A stretch of 64,000 bases of DNA. Origin: Burkholderia metallica (GTDB taxonomy: Bacteria; Pseudomonadota; Gammaproteobacteria; Burkholderiales; Burkholderiaceae). Made by a program: the position numbers and the translations under genes. The notes under the pieces were generated by a model. The model saw only the letters and a program-made list of their open reading frames with translations, was not told where the DNA came from and ran no database searches. Position 1 is the stretch's first letter; each line of letters opens with the position of its first letter. The stretch covers positions 289,909 to 353,908 of the forward strand of contig NZ_CADFDB010000010.1 of NCBI RefSeq assembly GCF_902832845.1, read 5' to 3'. Shown here piece by piece: positions 1 through 9,220 of the stretch.

Positions 1-1
1 C

Positions 2-142
2 TCGTCGGGCGTGCTCACGCAGGTGATCCGCTATCCGGACATCACGCACGCCGCGCTCGCGACGCACGAAGCCGCATTCGAGGAAGCCGTGCGCTTCTTC
101 CAGTGCCGCTTCCAGGCGCGCCAGCCGAACCGTTCCGAATAA
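2..142 (+). CDS. C-terminal end of an upstream protein, possibly LlpE-type alpha/beta hydrolase (partial)
   Basis: An open frame enters from the left edge and ends at TAA 140-142, giving 46 residues that begin SSGVLTQVIRYPD and end QARQPNRSE. The next gene, the RND adaptor, starts 32 bases later on the same strand, so the two are probably cotranscribed. In related Burkholderia the gene just before ceoA/bpeE is llpE, a lipase-like hydrolase. The tail here, with a His in an ITHAAL context followed by an amphipathic helix FEEAVRFF, would suit the end of an alpha/beta hydrolase, but too little is visible to prove it. Confidence 0.5.
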   Translation, partial: SSGVLTQVIRYPDITHAALATHEAAFEEAVRFFQCRFQARQPNRSE

Positions 143-174
143 CCAAGACCAATCCACGCTTACTGGAGATCCAC

Positions 175-1392
175 ATGGCCATCCTACGCACCTCCCGTTC
201 CCGAATCGCGACAGCGGCGATCGTGACGCTCGCCGTCGTCGGCCTCGGCACGTTCGGCGCGATGCGCGTGAACGCGAACGCCCCCGAGAAAGCGGCCGCC
301 CCGCTGCCGGAAGTCGACGTCGCGACCGTCGTGCCGCAGACCGTGACCGACTGGCAGAGTTATTCGGGCCGCCTCGAAGCGGTCGAGAAAGTCGACGTGC
401 GCCCGCAGGTGTCGGGCACGATCGTCGCGGTGAATTTCAAGGACGGCGCGCTCGTGAAGAAGGGCGACGTGCTGTTCGTGATCGACCCGCGCCCGTACCA
501 GGCGGAAACCGATCGCGCGGCCGCGCAGCTGGCCGCCGCGCAGGCGCGCAACGGCTATGCGCAGACCGACTGGCAGCGCGCGCAACGGCTGATCGGCGAC
601 AACGCGATCGCGAAGCGCGACTACGACGAGAAGCAGAACGCGGCGCGCGAGGCGGCAGCGAACCTGAAGGCCGCCGAAGCCGCGCTGGAAACGGCGCGCA
701 TCAACCTCGGCTATACGCGGATCACCGCGCCCGTGTCGGGCCGCGTGTCGCGCGCGGAAATCACGCTCGGCAACGTCGTGTCGGCGGGCGCATCGGCCGC
801 GCCGCTGACGACGCTGGTGTCGGTGTCGCCGATCTACGCGTCGTTCGATGCGGACGAGCAGACCTACCTGCAATACATCAACGGCGCGCGCAACGGCCGC
901 AAGGTGCCGGTCGAACTCGGTCTCGCGAACGAAACCGGCTACTCGCGCAGCGGCGAGATCGACTCGGTCGACAACCGGCTCGATACGTCGTCCGGCACGA
1001 TCCGCGTGCGCGCACGCTTCGACAACGCGGACGGCGCGCTCGTGCCGGGCCTCTATGCACGCGTGAAGGTGGGCGGCAGCGCGCCGCACCAGGCATTGCT
1101 CGTCGACGACGCGGCGATCAACACCGACCAGGACAAGAAGTTCGTGTTCGTCGTCGACCAGCAGGGCCGCGTGTCCTATCGCGAAGTGCAGCCGGGGATG
1201 CAGCACGGCAACCGGCGCGTGATCGTGAGCGGGCTGTCGGCCGGCGACCGCGTGGTCGTGAACGGTACGCAGCGCGTGCGCCCCGGCGAGCAGGTGAAGC
1301 CGCACATGGTCCCGATGACGGGCGGCGACGAGCCGTCCGCGCCGCTCGCGCAGAACGCGAAGTCGGCCGCACCGGCGAAGGCGGATTCGTAA
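175..1392 (+). CDS. ceoA: RND efflux periplasmic adaptor subunit (CeoA/BpeE/MexE-like)
   Basis: This 405-residue membrane-fusion protein would link the inner-membrane RND pump to the outer-membrane channel. An N-terminal hydrophobic segment (about residues 10-30) carries no lipobox cysteine, as in MexE-type adaptors. It is followed by the biotinyl/lipoyl-like half motif around VRPQVSGTIVAVNFKDG, an Ala/Gln-rich coiled-coil hairpin (about 105-175), the second half motif ITAPVSGRVSR, and a beta-barrel and membrane-proximal domain ending near VRPGEQV. I chose ATG 175, which follows a GGAG-like ribosome site, over an upstream in-frame start at 103. The order adaptor-pump-channel and the predicted hydrolase upstream match CeoAB-OpcM/BpeEF-OprC, a chloramphenicol, trimethoprim and quinolone exporter; substrates are inferred from the family. 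Confidence 0.88.
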   Translation: MAILRTSRSRIATAAIVTLAVVGLGTFGAMRVNANAPEKAAAPLPEVDVATVVPQTVTDWQSYSGRLEAVEKVDVRPQVSGTIVAVNFKDGALVKKGDVLFVIDPRPYQAETDRAAAQLAAAQARNGYAQTDWQRAQRLIGDNAIAKRDYDEKQNAAREAAANLKAAEAALETARINLGYTRITAPVSGRVSRAEITLGNVVSAGASAAPLTTLVSVSPIYASFDADEQTYLQYINGARNGRKVPVELGLANETGYSRSGEIDSVDNRLDTSSGTIRVRARFDNADGALVPGLYARVKVGGSAPHQALLVDDAAINTDQDKKFVFVVDQQGRVSYREVQPGMQHGNRRVIVSGLSAGDRVVVNGTQRVRPGEQVKPHMVPMTGGDEPSAPLAQNAKSAAPAKADS

Positions 1393-1437
1393 GCGGCCCG
1401 CCGCTTCGTCTCCGCGTTCAACCAGACAGAGCCACAC

Positions 1438-4400
1438 ATGAACATTTCAAAATTCTTTATCGACCGGCCGATCTTTGCAGGAGTCCTATCGGTGATCATC
1501 CTGCTCGGCGGGGTGATCGCGATGTTCCTGCTGCCGATTTCGGAATATCCGGAAGTCGTGCCGCCTTCCGTGATCGTGAAGGCGCAGTACCCGGGCGCGA
1601 ACCCGAAAGTGATCGCCGAGACGGTCGCGTCGCCGCTCGAAGAGCAGATCAACGGCGTCGAGGACATGCTCTACATGCAGTCGCAGGCGAACAGCGACGG
1701 CAACATGACGATCACCGTCACGTTTAAGCTCGGCACCGATCCGGACAAGGCCACGCAGCTCGTGCAGAACCGCGTGAACCAAGCGCTGCCGCGCCTGCCG
1801 GAAGACGTGCAGCGGCTCGGCATCACGACGGTGAAGAGCTCGCCGACGCTGACGATGGTGGTTCACCTGATCTCGCCGGACAACCGCTACGACATGACCT
1901 ACCTGCGCAACTACGCGCTGATCAACGTGAAGGATCGCCTGTCGCGGATCCAGGGCGTCGGCCAGGTGCAGCTGTGGGGTTCGGGCGACTACGCGATGCG
2001 CGTGTGGCTCGATCCGCAGAAGGTCGCGCAGCGCGGGCTGTCGGCCGAGGACGTCGTGCAGGCGATCCGCGAGCAGAACGTGCAGGTCGCGGCCGGCGTG
2101 ATCGGCGCATCGCCGTCGCTGCCCGGCACGCCGCTGCAGTTGTCGGTGAACGCGCGCGGCCGCCTGCAGACGGAAGACGAGTTCGGCGACATCGTCGTGA
2201 AGACGACGCCGGACGGCGGTGTCACGCACCTGCGCGACATCGCGCGGATCCAGCTCGATGCGTCCGAATACGGGCTGCGCTCGCTGCTCGACAACAAGCC
2301 GGCCGTCGCGATGGCGATCAACCAGTCGCCGGGCGCGAACTCGCTGCAGATCTCGGACGAAGTGCGCAAGACGATGGCCGAGCTGAAGCAGGACATGCCG
2401 GCGGGCGTCGACTACAAGATCGTGTATGACCCGACGCAGTTCGTGCGCTCGTCGATCAAGGCCGTCGTGCACACGCTGCTCGAAGCGATCGCGCTGGTCG
2501 TGATCGTCGTGATCGTGTTCCTGCAGACCTGGCGCGCATCGCTGATTCCGCTGATCGCGGTGCCGGTGTCGATCATCGGCACGTTCTCGCTGCTGCTCGC
2601 GTTCGGGTATTCGATCAACGCGTTGTCGTTGTTCGGGATGGTGCTCGCGATCGGGATCGTGGTCGACGATGCGATCGTCGTGGTCGAAAACGTCGAGCGG
2701 AACATCGAGAGCGGGATGAACGCGCGGCAGGCGACCTACAAGGCGATGCAGGAAGTGAGCGGGCCGATCATCGCGATCGCGCTGACGCTCGTCGCCGTGT
2801 TCGTGCCGCTCGCGTTCATGTCGGGCCTGACCGGCCAGTTCTACAAGCAGTTCGCGATGACCATCGCGATCTCGACGGTGATCTCGGCGTTCAACTCGCT
2901 GACGCTGTCGCCGGCGCTGTCCGCGATCCTGCTGAAAGGTCATGGCGACAAGGAAGACTGGCTCACGCGCGTGATGAACCGCGTGCTCGGCGGCTTCTTC
3001 CGCGGCTTCAACAAGGTGTTCCATCGCGGTGCGGAGAACTACGGCCGCGGCGTGCGCGGCGTGCTGTCGCGCAAGACGCTGATGCTCGGCGTGTACCTCG
3101 TGCTGGTGGGCGCGACCGTGCTCATCTCGAAGGTCGTGCCGGGCGGCTTCGTGCCCGCGCAGGACAAGGAGTACCTGATCGCGTTCGCGCAGCTGCCGAA
3201 CGGCGCGTCGCTCGACCGCACCGAGAAGGTGATCCGCGACATGGGCTCGATCGCGCTGAAGCAGCCGGGCGTCGAGAGCGCGGTCGCGTTCCCGGGGCTG
3301 TCGGTGAACGGCTTCACGAACAGCTCGAGCGCGGGCATCGTGTTCGTCACGCTGAAGCCGTTCTCGGAACGGCACGGCAAGGCGCTGTCGGCCGGCGCGA
3401 TCGCGGGTGCGCTGAACCAGAAGTACAGCGCGATGAAGGATTCGTTCGTCGCGGTGTTCCCGCCGCCGCCGGTGCTGGGCCTCGGTACGCTCGGCGGGTT
3501 CAAGATGCAGATCGAGGATCGCGGCGCGGTCGGCTACGCGCGGCTCGCGGATGCGACCAACGACTTCATCAAGCGCGCGCAGCAGGCGCCTGAACTCGGC
3601 CCGTTGTTCACGAGCTACCAGATCAACGTGCCGCAGCTCAACGTCGATCTCGATCGCGTGAAGGCGAAACAGCTGGGCGTGCCCGTGACCGACGTGTTCA
3701 ACACGATGCAGGTGTATCTCGGTTCGCTGTACGTGAACGACTTCAACCGCTTCGGGCGGGTGTACCAGGTGCGCGTGCAGGCCGATGCGCCGTTCCGCCA
3801 GCGCGCGGACGACATCCTGCAACTGAAGACCCGCAACGACAAGGGCGAGATGGTGCCGCTGTCGTCGCTCGTCACGGTGACGCCGACGTTCGGCCCGGAA
3901 ATGGTCGTGCGCTACAACGGCTACACGGCGGCCGACATCAACGGCGGCCCGGCGCCGGGCTTCTCGTCGGGCCAGGCGCAGGCCGCGGTCGAGCGCATCG
4001 CGCACGAGACGCTGCCGCGCGGCGTGCGGTTCGAATGGACCGACCTCACGTACCAGCAGATCCTCGCGGGCGATTCGGCGATGTACGTGTTCCCGATCAG
4101 CGTGCTGCTCGTGTTCCTCGTGCTCGCGGCGCTGTATGAAAGCCTGACGCTGCCGCTCGCGGTGATCCTGATCGTGCCGATGAGCATTCTGTCGGCGCTG
4201 ACGGGCGTGTGGCTCACGCAGGGCGACAACAACATCTTCACGCAGATCGGCTTGATGGTGCTGGTGGGGCTGTCCGCGAAGAACGCGATCCTGATCGTCG
4301 AATTCGCACGCGAACTGGAGCACGACGGCAGGACGCCGCTCGAGGCCGCGATCGAGGCGAGCCGGCTGCGGCTGCGCCCGATCCTGATGACGTCGATCGC

Positions 4401-4638
4401 GTTCATCATGGGTGTGGTGCCGCTCGTCACGTCGACGGGTGCCGGATCGGAAATGCGCCATGCGATGGGTGTCGCGGTGTTCTTCGGGATGCTCGGCGTG
4501 ACGCTGTTCGGGCTGATGCTGACGCCGGTGTTCTACGTCGTGCTGCGCACGCTCGCGGGCGGCAAGATCCACGTCGCGGGCAAGGACTCGGCCGGTTACG
4601 GCGTGCCGCCGTCGGGTGCGTCGGCTTCGGATGCTTGA
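1438..4638 (+). CDS. ceoB: RND efflux pump inner-membrane transporter (CeoB/BpeF/MexF-like)
   Basis: This 1066-residue protein has the usual length and architecture of an HAE1-family proton-drug antiporter: a first membrane helix at about 10-30, a large periplasmic porter/docking loop, a block of helices at about 340-500, a second periplasmic loop, and a final helix block to about 1040. The proton-relay pair of adjacent aspartates is visible in GIVVDDAIVVVENVER near residue 405. The start MNISKFFIDRPIFAGV is typical of the family. It lies 45 bases after the adaptor and its end overlaps the first possible starts of the channel gene, so the three genes form one operon. MexF-like proteins export chloramphenicol, fluoroquinolones and trimethoprim; the exact spectrum here is inferred. 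Confidence 0.92.
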   Translation: MNISKFFIDRPIFAGVLSVIILLGGVIAMFLLPISEYPEVVPPSVIVKAQYPGANPKVIAETVASPLEEQINGVEDMLYMQSQANSDGNMTITVTFKLGTDPDKATQLVQNRVNQALPRLPEDVQRLGITTVKSSPTLTMVVHLISPDNRYDMTYLRNYALINVKDRLSRIQGVGQVQLWGSGDYAMRVWLDPQKVAQRGLSAEDVVQAIREQNVQVAAGVIGASPSLPGTPLQLSVNARGRLQTEDEFGDIVVKTTPDGGVTHLRDIARIQLDASEYGLRSLLDNKPAVAMAINQSPGANSLQISDEVRKTMAELKQDMPAGVDYKIVYDPTQFVRSSIKAVVHTLLEAIALVVIVVIVFLQTWRASLIPLIAVPVSIIGTFSLLLAFGYSINALSLFGMVLAIGIVVDDAIVVVENVERNIESGMNARQATYKAMQEVSGPIIAIALTLVAVFVPLAFMSGLTGQFYKQFAMTIAISTVISAFNSLTLSPALSAILLKGHGDKEDWLTRVMNRVLGGFFRGFNKVFHRGAENYGRGVRGVLSRKTLMLGVYLVLVGATVLISKVVPGGFVPAQDKEYLIAFAQLPNGASLDRTEKVIRDMGSIALKQPGVESAVAFPGLSVNGFTNSSSAGIVFVTLKPFSERHGKALSAGAIAGALNQKYSAMKDSFVAVFPPPPVLGLGTLGGFKMQIEDRGAVGYARLADATNDFIKRAQQAPELGPLFTSYQINVPQLNVDLDRVKAKQLGVPVTDVFNTMQVYLGSLYVNDFNRFGRVYQVRVQADAPFRQRADDILQLKTRNDKGEMVPLSSLVTVTPTFGPEMVVRYNGYTAADINGGPAPGFSSGQAQAAVERIAHETLPRGVRFEWTDLTYQQILAGDSAMYVFPISVLLVFLVLAALYESLTLPLAVILIVPMSILSALTGVWLTQGDNNIFTQIGLMVLVGLSAKNAILIVEFARELEHDGRTPLEAAIEASRLRLRPILMTSIAFIMGVVPLVTSTGAGSEMRHAMGVAVFFGMLGVTLFGLMLTPVFYVVLRTLAGGKIHVAGKDSAGYGVPPSGASASDA

Positions 4639-4648
4639 GGACAACAAG

Positions 4649-6190
4649 ATGGACAACATGCACAACACGAACGGCCTGATGCGCTTCGCGAAGGTGGCGG
4701 CCGCGAGCACCCTGCTCGCGACGCTGCTCGCCGCGTGCGCGGTCGGCCCCGACTACAAGCGGCCGGATGCGGCGACGCCCGCCGCGTTCAAGGAAGCGCC
4801 GACCCTCGCCGCCGGCGAGCAGGCCGGCACGTGGAAGACGGCCGAGCCGTCGGACGGCGAACATCGCGGCGAATGGTGGAAGGTGTTCGGCGACCCGGTG
4901 CTCGATTCGCTCGAGACGCAGGCGCTCGCCGCGAACCAGAACCTGAAGGCCGCGGCCGCGCGGGTCGAGGAAGCGCGTGCGGCCACGCGTACCGCGCGCT
5001 CGCAGTGGTTCCCGCAGATCGGCGCCGGGTTCGGGCCGACGCGCGAAGGGCTGTCGTCGGCGTCGCAGTTCCAGCCGCAGGGCACGGGCCCGACCAATGC
5101 GACGCTGTGGCGCGCACAGGGCACGGTGTCGTACGAAGCCGACCTGTTCGGCCGTGTCGGCCGCAACGTCGAGGCGTCGCGTGCCGACCAGGCGCAGAGC
5201 GAAGCGCTGTTCCGTTCGGTGCAGCTCGCGCTGCAGGCGGACGTCGCGCAGAACTACTTCGAACTGCGCCAGCTCGATTCGGACCAGGATCTGTACCGCC
5301 GCACGGTCGAGCTGCGCGAGCAGGCACTGAAGCTCGTGCAGCGCCGCTTCAACGAAGGCGACATCAGCGAGCTCGACGTATCGCGCGCGAAGAACGAGCT
5401 GGCCAGCGCGCAGGCCGATGCGGTCGGCGTCGCGCGCCGTCGCGCGGCGTCCGAACATGCGCTCGCGATCCTGCTCGGCAAGGCGCCGGCGGATTTCGCG
5501 TTCAAGGAAACGCCGATCGTGCCGGTCGCGGTGAAGATTCCGCCGGGCCTGCCGTCCGCGCTGCTCGAACGGCGCCCGGACGTATCGGCGGCCGAGCGCG
5601 CGATGGCGGCCGCGAACGCGCGGATCGGCCTCGCGAAATCGGCGTACTTCCCGAAGCTCGATATCACGGGCGCGTTCGGGTATGAGGCGTCGACGCTCGG
5701 CAACCTGTTCCTGTGGTCGAGCCGCACGTTCCTGCTCGGGCCGTTCGCCGGCACCGCGCTGACGCTGCCGTTGTTCGACGGCGGGCGCCGTGCGGCCGGC
5801 GTGCAGCAGGCGCGCGCGCAGTACGACGAGCAGGTGGCGAACTACCGTCAGCAGGTGCTCGTCGCGTTCCGCGAGGTCGAGGACAATCTCGCCGACCTGC
5901 GCCTGCTCGACGACCAGATCCGCGCGCAGGATGCGGCCGTCAACGCGTCGCGCCGCGCGGCGACGTTGTCGCGCACGCAGTATCAGGAAGGCGAGGTCGC
6001 GTATCTCGACGTGATCGACAGCGAGCGTTCGGTGCTGCAGTCGCAACTGCAGGCGAACCAGCTGACCGGCGCGCAGGCCGTGTCGACCGTGAACCTGATC
6101 CGTGCGTTGGGCGGCGGATGGGGGAATGCGCCGGCGCCGACGGCGGTGGGCGATGCGGCGTCGGCCAACGCGGAAGTGGCTGCGCGGTGA
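4649..6190 (+). CDS. opcM: RND outer-membrane channel lipoprotein (OpcM/OprC/OprN-like)
   Basis: This 513-residue TolC-family channel (NodT subfamily) completes the tripartite pump. A signal peptide ends in the lipobox LLAAC followed by AVGPDYKRP, the standard start of mature OprM-type lipoproteins. Two OEP repeats follow, with long amphipathic helices and a conserved LLERRPDV segment around residue 310. I place the start at ATG 4649, eight bases after GAGG; an upstream in-frame start at 4616 would overlap the pump gene and add eleven unlikely residues before the signal peptide. A strong hairpin terminator 50 bases downstream closes the operon. Confidence 0.9.
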   Translation: MDNMHNTNGLMRFAKVAAASTLLATLLAACAVGPDYKRPDAATPAAFKEAPTLAAGEQAGTWKTAEPSDGEHRGEWWKVFGDPVLDSLETQALAANQNLKAAAARVEEARAATRTARSQWFPQIGAGFGPTREGLSSASQFQPQGTGPTNATLWRAQGTVSYEADLFGRVGRNVEASRADQAQSEALFRSVQLALQADVAQNYFELRQLDSDQDLYRRTVELREQALKLVQRRFNEGDISELDVSRAKNELASAQADAVGVARRRAASEHALAILLGKAPADFAFKETPIVPVAVKIPPGLPSALLERRPDVSAAERAMAAANARIGLAKSAYFPKLDITGAFGYEASTLGNLFLWSSRTFLLGPFAGTALTLPLFDGGRRAAGVQQARAQYDEQVANYRQQVLVAFREVEDNLADLRLLDDQIRAQDAAVNASRRAATLSRTQYQEGEVAYLDVIDSERSVLQSQLQANQLTGAQAVSTVNLIRALGGGWGNAPAPTAVGDAASANAEVAAR

Positions 6191-6238
6191 CGCGCGAACG
6201 GCGGGCGATGCGTCGCTCGCCGGCCGTGAAGCGAAGCA

Positions 6239-6278
6239 CCCCGGCATGCAGGCGCAGGTCTGCATGCCGGGGTTTTTT
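6239..6278 (+). terminator. Rho-independent terminator of the RND operon
   Basis: A 13-bp perfect stem (6239-6251 paired with 6260-6272, arm CCCCGGCATGCAG) with an 8-base loop is followed directly by six T residues. It lies 48 bases after the opcM stop. Confidence 0.9.
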
Positions 6279-6657
6279 ATGGGGTGTCGCGAATGTCCGC
6301 GGAGGAACGTCGGTGATCGGCCAGTCGGCAACGTCCGCCGCAACGCGTCGCGTGAGCACCGTGCCGACATTCACGGTGGCCGCATCAAACCCGGTTGCTG
6401 CCTGATCCACTGGCATACCCTCCGGCGCACCGAACATCCTTGACGAATCCGCGCTGCCGGTACCGGACAGACGCGCCATGCATGAAGGCGTTCCTGTCGA
6501 AACGCCGATCGGCAGGCGACGACCGAATCGACTGAACGTCCTGCCACCGACGTTGCAGCGAAGGCAACACCGTGGTTCGCGAATGCGCCTTCCGTTGCGA
6601 ATTGCGACAGGATACGGTTGATACCGTACTGAACGCTTACCTTCAACGGAGCACATC
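6279..6657. other. Intergenic stretch without a convincing gene; contains a 16-bp dyad
   Basis: No reading frame here has a plausible start with ribosome site or a recognisable protein. The only clear structure is a perfect inverted repeat at 6613-6628 (arms TACGGT/ACCGTA around TGAT), 30 bases before the next gene. It could be an operator for the ybhB-like gene, but no regulator can be assigned. Confidence 0.4.
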
Positions 6658-7236
6658 ATGCGCTCGACGATTTTTTTGTCCGCGATTCTCTGCACGTCAA
6701 CGGCACTGGCGGTCATCCCGGCGACAGCCCGCGCGGAGCCGTTCACGATCAGGGTCGATGACCTCAGTCACGGGCACTTTACGAACGAACAGGTGTACGG
6801 CGGTTTTGGCTGTCACGGTCAGAACGTTTCGCCGCGCATTTCGTGGACTCACGTTCCGCGCGGCACGAAGAGCGTCGTCGTGACAATGTTCGACCCCGAT
6901 GCGCCGACCGGCGGGCTCGGCTGGACCCACTGGGAGATCGTCAACATCCCACCTTCGGAGTCGTCGATCGAAAAAGGCGCTTCCGGCAATCCGCAGCGCA
7001 TGCCGGCAGGCGCCGTCGAGACGATGACGGACTTCGGCGAATCCAGGTACGGCGGCCCGTGCCCGCCTGAGGGCGCGTCGCATCGATATGTCGTGACGGC
7101 GTCCGCGCTGGACGTGGCGAAAATCGACGTGGCGCCGGCGGCGAGTCCGGCCGTCGTCGCCTATCAGATGCACGGGAAAATCATCGCTCAGGCGAAGTAC
7201 GTCGCCCGATATCATCGTGCCGCGACCAACGATTGA
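6658..7236 (+). CDS. YbhB/YbcL (Raf kinase inhibitor-like, PEBP) family protein, exported
   Basis: This 192-residue protein begins with a hydrophobic signal peptide ending near ATARAEPF, so it is probably periplasmic. The mature part has the PEBP fold signature of bacterial YbhB-like proteins: an N-terminal FTNEQVYGGFGCHGQNVSPRI region, the ligand-pocket motif FDPDAPTGGLGWTHW (about residues 79-93), and GGPCPPEGASHRY (about 128-140), followed by the C-terminal helix. PEBP proteins bind anionic ligands; the bacterial role is poorly defined. The gene precedes an oppositely oriented short-chain dehydrogenase, with stops only nine bases apart. Its codon use is less G/C biased than that of the RND genes. 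Confidence 0.88.
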   Translation: MRSTIFLSAILCTSTALAVIPATARAEPFTIRVDDLSHGHFTNEQVYGGFGCHGQNVSPRISWTHVPRGTKSVVVTMFDPDAPTGGLGWTHWEIVNIPPSESSIEKGASGNPQRMPAGAVETMTDFGESRYGGPCPPEGASHRYVVTASALDVAKIDVAPAASPAVVAYQMHGKIIAQAKYVARYHRAATND

Positions 7237-7245
7237 CGGGTGCGA

Positions 7246-7995
7246 TTACATCAGCGACATTCCGCCGTCGACGTTCAGGTTGATGCCGGTCACGAAGCTG
7301 CTGTCATCGCTCACGAGAAACAGTGCGGCACGCGCCAGCTCGTCTGCGTGGCCCAGCCGGCCAAGCGGAATCCTTCCCGCAACGGCGGTCTCGAATGCGG
7401 GGCGATCGGCTGCGGCGATACCCAGTTTGGACAGAATGGGCGTGTCGACGGGGCCCGGACTGATCACATTGACCCGGATGCCGCGCGCTTTGAATTCGAG
7501 CGCCCAACTGCGTGCGAACGCTTCGATGGCTGCCTTGCTACCGGCATACGCCGCATGACCTTCGAATACTTTCGAACTCGCAATGGAGCTCGTCAGCAGA
7601 ATGGCGCCTGCATGACGCAGTTGGGATGCGATCTTCTGTACGCCAAAGAAAACCGCCCGGGTATTGGTGGCGAATTGTGCTTCGTACGCTTCGGGACTGA
7701 CCTGGTCCGAGCGGGCGATCGTGTTGACGCCGGCGTTGGCGACGTAAATGTCGAGCCCGCCGAACCGTTCCGCGATCAGTGACGCAACACGGTCATGCGT
7801 TGCGGGATCGGCGAGGTCGCCGGGCAGGCCCGTGGCCCGATCGCCGAGTTCCGACACCGCGGCATTTACCGCGGCCGGACGCCGTCCGACGATCAGTACA
7901 TGCGCACCCTCGGATACAAACAGCTTTGCCATCGCAAAGCCGATGCCGCTATTGCCGCCGGTGATGACGGCGACCTTGTTTTCGAGTCGGTTCAT
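7246..7995 (-). CDS. SDR-family NAD(P)-dependent oxidoreductase
   Basis: This 249-residue classical short-chain dehydrogenase has the cofactor motif TGGNSGIG (residues 12-19), NAG at 87-89, and the catalytic Ser137, Tyr150 and Lys154 (YAGSK). It ends in the usual GGMSLM-type C-terminus. GRR at 37-39 after the second strand suggests a preference for NADPH. I chose ATG 7995 because MNRLENKVAVITGG is the normal SDR start; an upstream in-frame start would add 29 residues lacking any fold feature. It diverges from a LysR gene across 100 bases, the classic arrangement of a LysR regulator and its target. The substrate is unknown. Confidence 0.88.
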   Translation of the reverse strand: MNRLENKVAVITGGNSGIGFAMAKLFVSEGAHVLIVGRRPAAVNAAVSELGDRATGLPGDLADPATHDRVASLIAERFGGLDIYVANAGVNTIARSDQVSPEAYEAQFATNTRAVFFGVQKIASQLRHAGAILLTSSIASSKVFEGHAAYAGSKAAIEAFARSWALEFKARGIRVNVISPGPVDTPILSKLGIAAADRPAFETAVAGRIPLGRLGHADELARAALFLVSDDSSFVTGINLNVDGGMSLM

Positions 7996-8095
7996 TTGAA
8001 TTCCCGTTGTTCCACGCGGATGTCGCGCTGAAAGCCAATTTAGCTTCGGGTGAGACGACGGCCCAGTCATCCAGCGGAGCAATCAGTTTTGCCGA

Positions 8096-8992
8096 ATGAT
8101 CAAAATGTCTGTTGAGAACCTGAATGGCCTGGCTGCCTTTGTTCGAGCGGTCGAGGCCGGTTCGTTCACGGGAGCCGCGCGCTTGCTCGGTACGACGCCG
8201 TCGAGCGTGTCGAGAAGCGTCGGAAGACTGGAGCGGCGTCTCGGCATAAGGCTGTTCCGGCGCTCGACCAGGGCTACCATCCTGACCGTGGAGGGCCAAA
8301 CCTACTATGAGCGCGTCGCGCCGCTCATCCGGGGCATCGAGGAAGCAGGTAACGCATTGACTGCGTCGCCGGCCGCGGTCGGCAAGCTGCGTATGAGTGT
8401 GCCCGGCGCGTTGGCGCGCATTCTGCTCGACCCACTCACCAGAGACTTGATGGCGCGTCATCCGGACCTGCTGTTCGATGTGAACGTGAGCGACCATCAT
8501 GTCGACGTCATCCGCGAGGGTTTCGATCTGGTCATCAGAGCCGGGCAGGTCGTGGACAGCACGTTGCATGCGCGGAAATTGGGCGATCTGCCGCTCGTGC
8601 TCGTGGCCTCCCCTGATTATTTGAGCCGCAACGGCGTGCCGGAATCGGCATCCGAACTCGGGAAGCATCGCCACGTTCGCTACAGACTTGCCGGACGCGT
8701 GGTGCCCGTCATGTTTTCCGGCGAGGCGAGCCCGCAGATGGAAGGTGCATTCGACTCCGACAGCGGTGAGGCGATGAGACTGGCGGCATTGAATGGACTC
8801 GGTATCGCACAGATACTGAAAGCGACGGTTCAGGAAGATATCGACGCGGGACGGTTGCGTCGCGTATTGCCGGAGTTGGCGTTGAGATCCGTGCCGCTTC
8901 ATGTGTTGCACGGATATGGAAGAAACATGCCGCTGCGAGCCAGAGTAATGATCGACTTCGTGGAGAAGCAACTCTCGCAGTGGATGAAGTGA
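8096..8992 (+). CDS. LysR-family transcriptional regulator next to the SDR gene
   Basis: A 298-residue LysR regulator. The N-terminal winged helix-turn-helix covers about residues 5-65 (FVRAVEAGSFTGAARLLG, then SSVSRSVGRLERRLG), and the C-terminal substrate-binding domain starts near residue 90. It belongs to the subgroup that often represses or activates a neighbouring dehydrogenase. ATG 8096 and ATG 8105 are both possible. Arginine AGA/AGG codons and A/T-ending codons are frequent, unlike the surrounding genes, which suggests a separate origin for the YbhB-SDR-LysR group. The divergent SDR gene is the likely target. Confidence 0.87.
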   Translation: MIKMSVENLNGLAAFVRAVEAGSFTGAARLLGTTPSSVSRSVGRLERRLGIRLFRRSTRATILTVEGQTYYERVAPLIRGIEEAGNALTASPAAVGKLRMSVPGALARILLDPLTRDLMARHPDLLFDVNVSDHHVDVIREGFDLVIRAGQVVDSTLHARKLGDLPLVLVASPDYLSRNGVPESASELGKHRHVRYRLAGRVVPVMFSGEASPQMEGAFDSDSGEAMRLAALNGLGIAQILKATVQEDIDAGRLRRVLPELALRSVPLHVLHGYGRNMPLRARVMIDFVEKQLSQWMK

Positions 8993-9220
8993 CGCTTTTC
9001 GCTGGCCGATTCAACCCGTCGATGCAACACACTTGAAGCTGCACGGCAGCGGGGCGTGCGGCAATGAAACAGGGGCGGCGGATCGACTAGACAGACGGTG
9101 CGGCGGCGCCCCGCCGCGCGCACCGCTCGTGCATGACAGTCAGCGTGCAAGCAGGACGACAATACGTGACGCCGCAAGCGCATCCGTGCGGAACCGATCG
9201 CGCGCCGCCGCATCACCGCA

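Noticed and set aside
1486-4710. 1074-residue open frame on the minus strand opposite the RND pump gene
   Set aside because: It is antisense to a clear 1066-residue RND pump, is very rich in Arg/His, and has no recognisable domain. High third-position G/C removes stop codons in this antisense frame.
4427-6370. 647-residue minus-strand frame opposite opcM
   Set aside because: Arg-rich antisense artefact running across a strong terminator.
6371-6646. 91-residue minus-strand frame in the 6279-6657 intergenic region
   Set aside because: No ribosome site, no recognisable fold and several equal alternatives in other frames; not supported as a gene.
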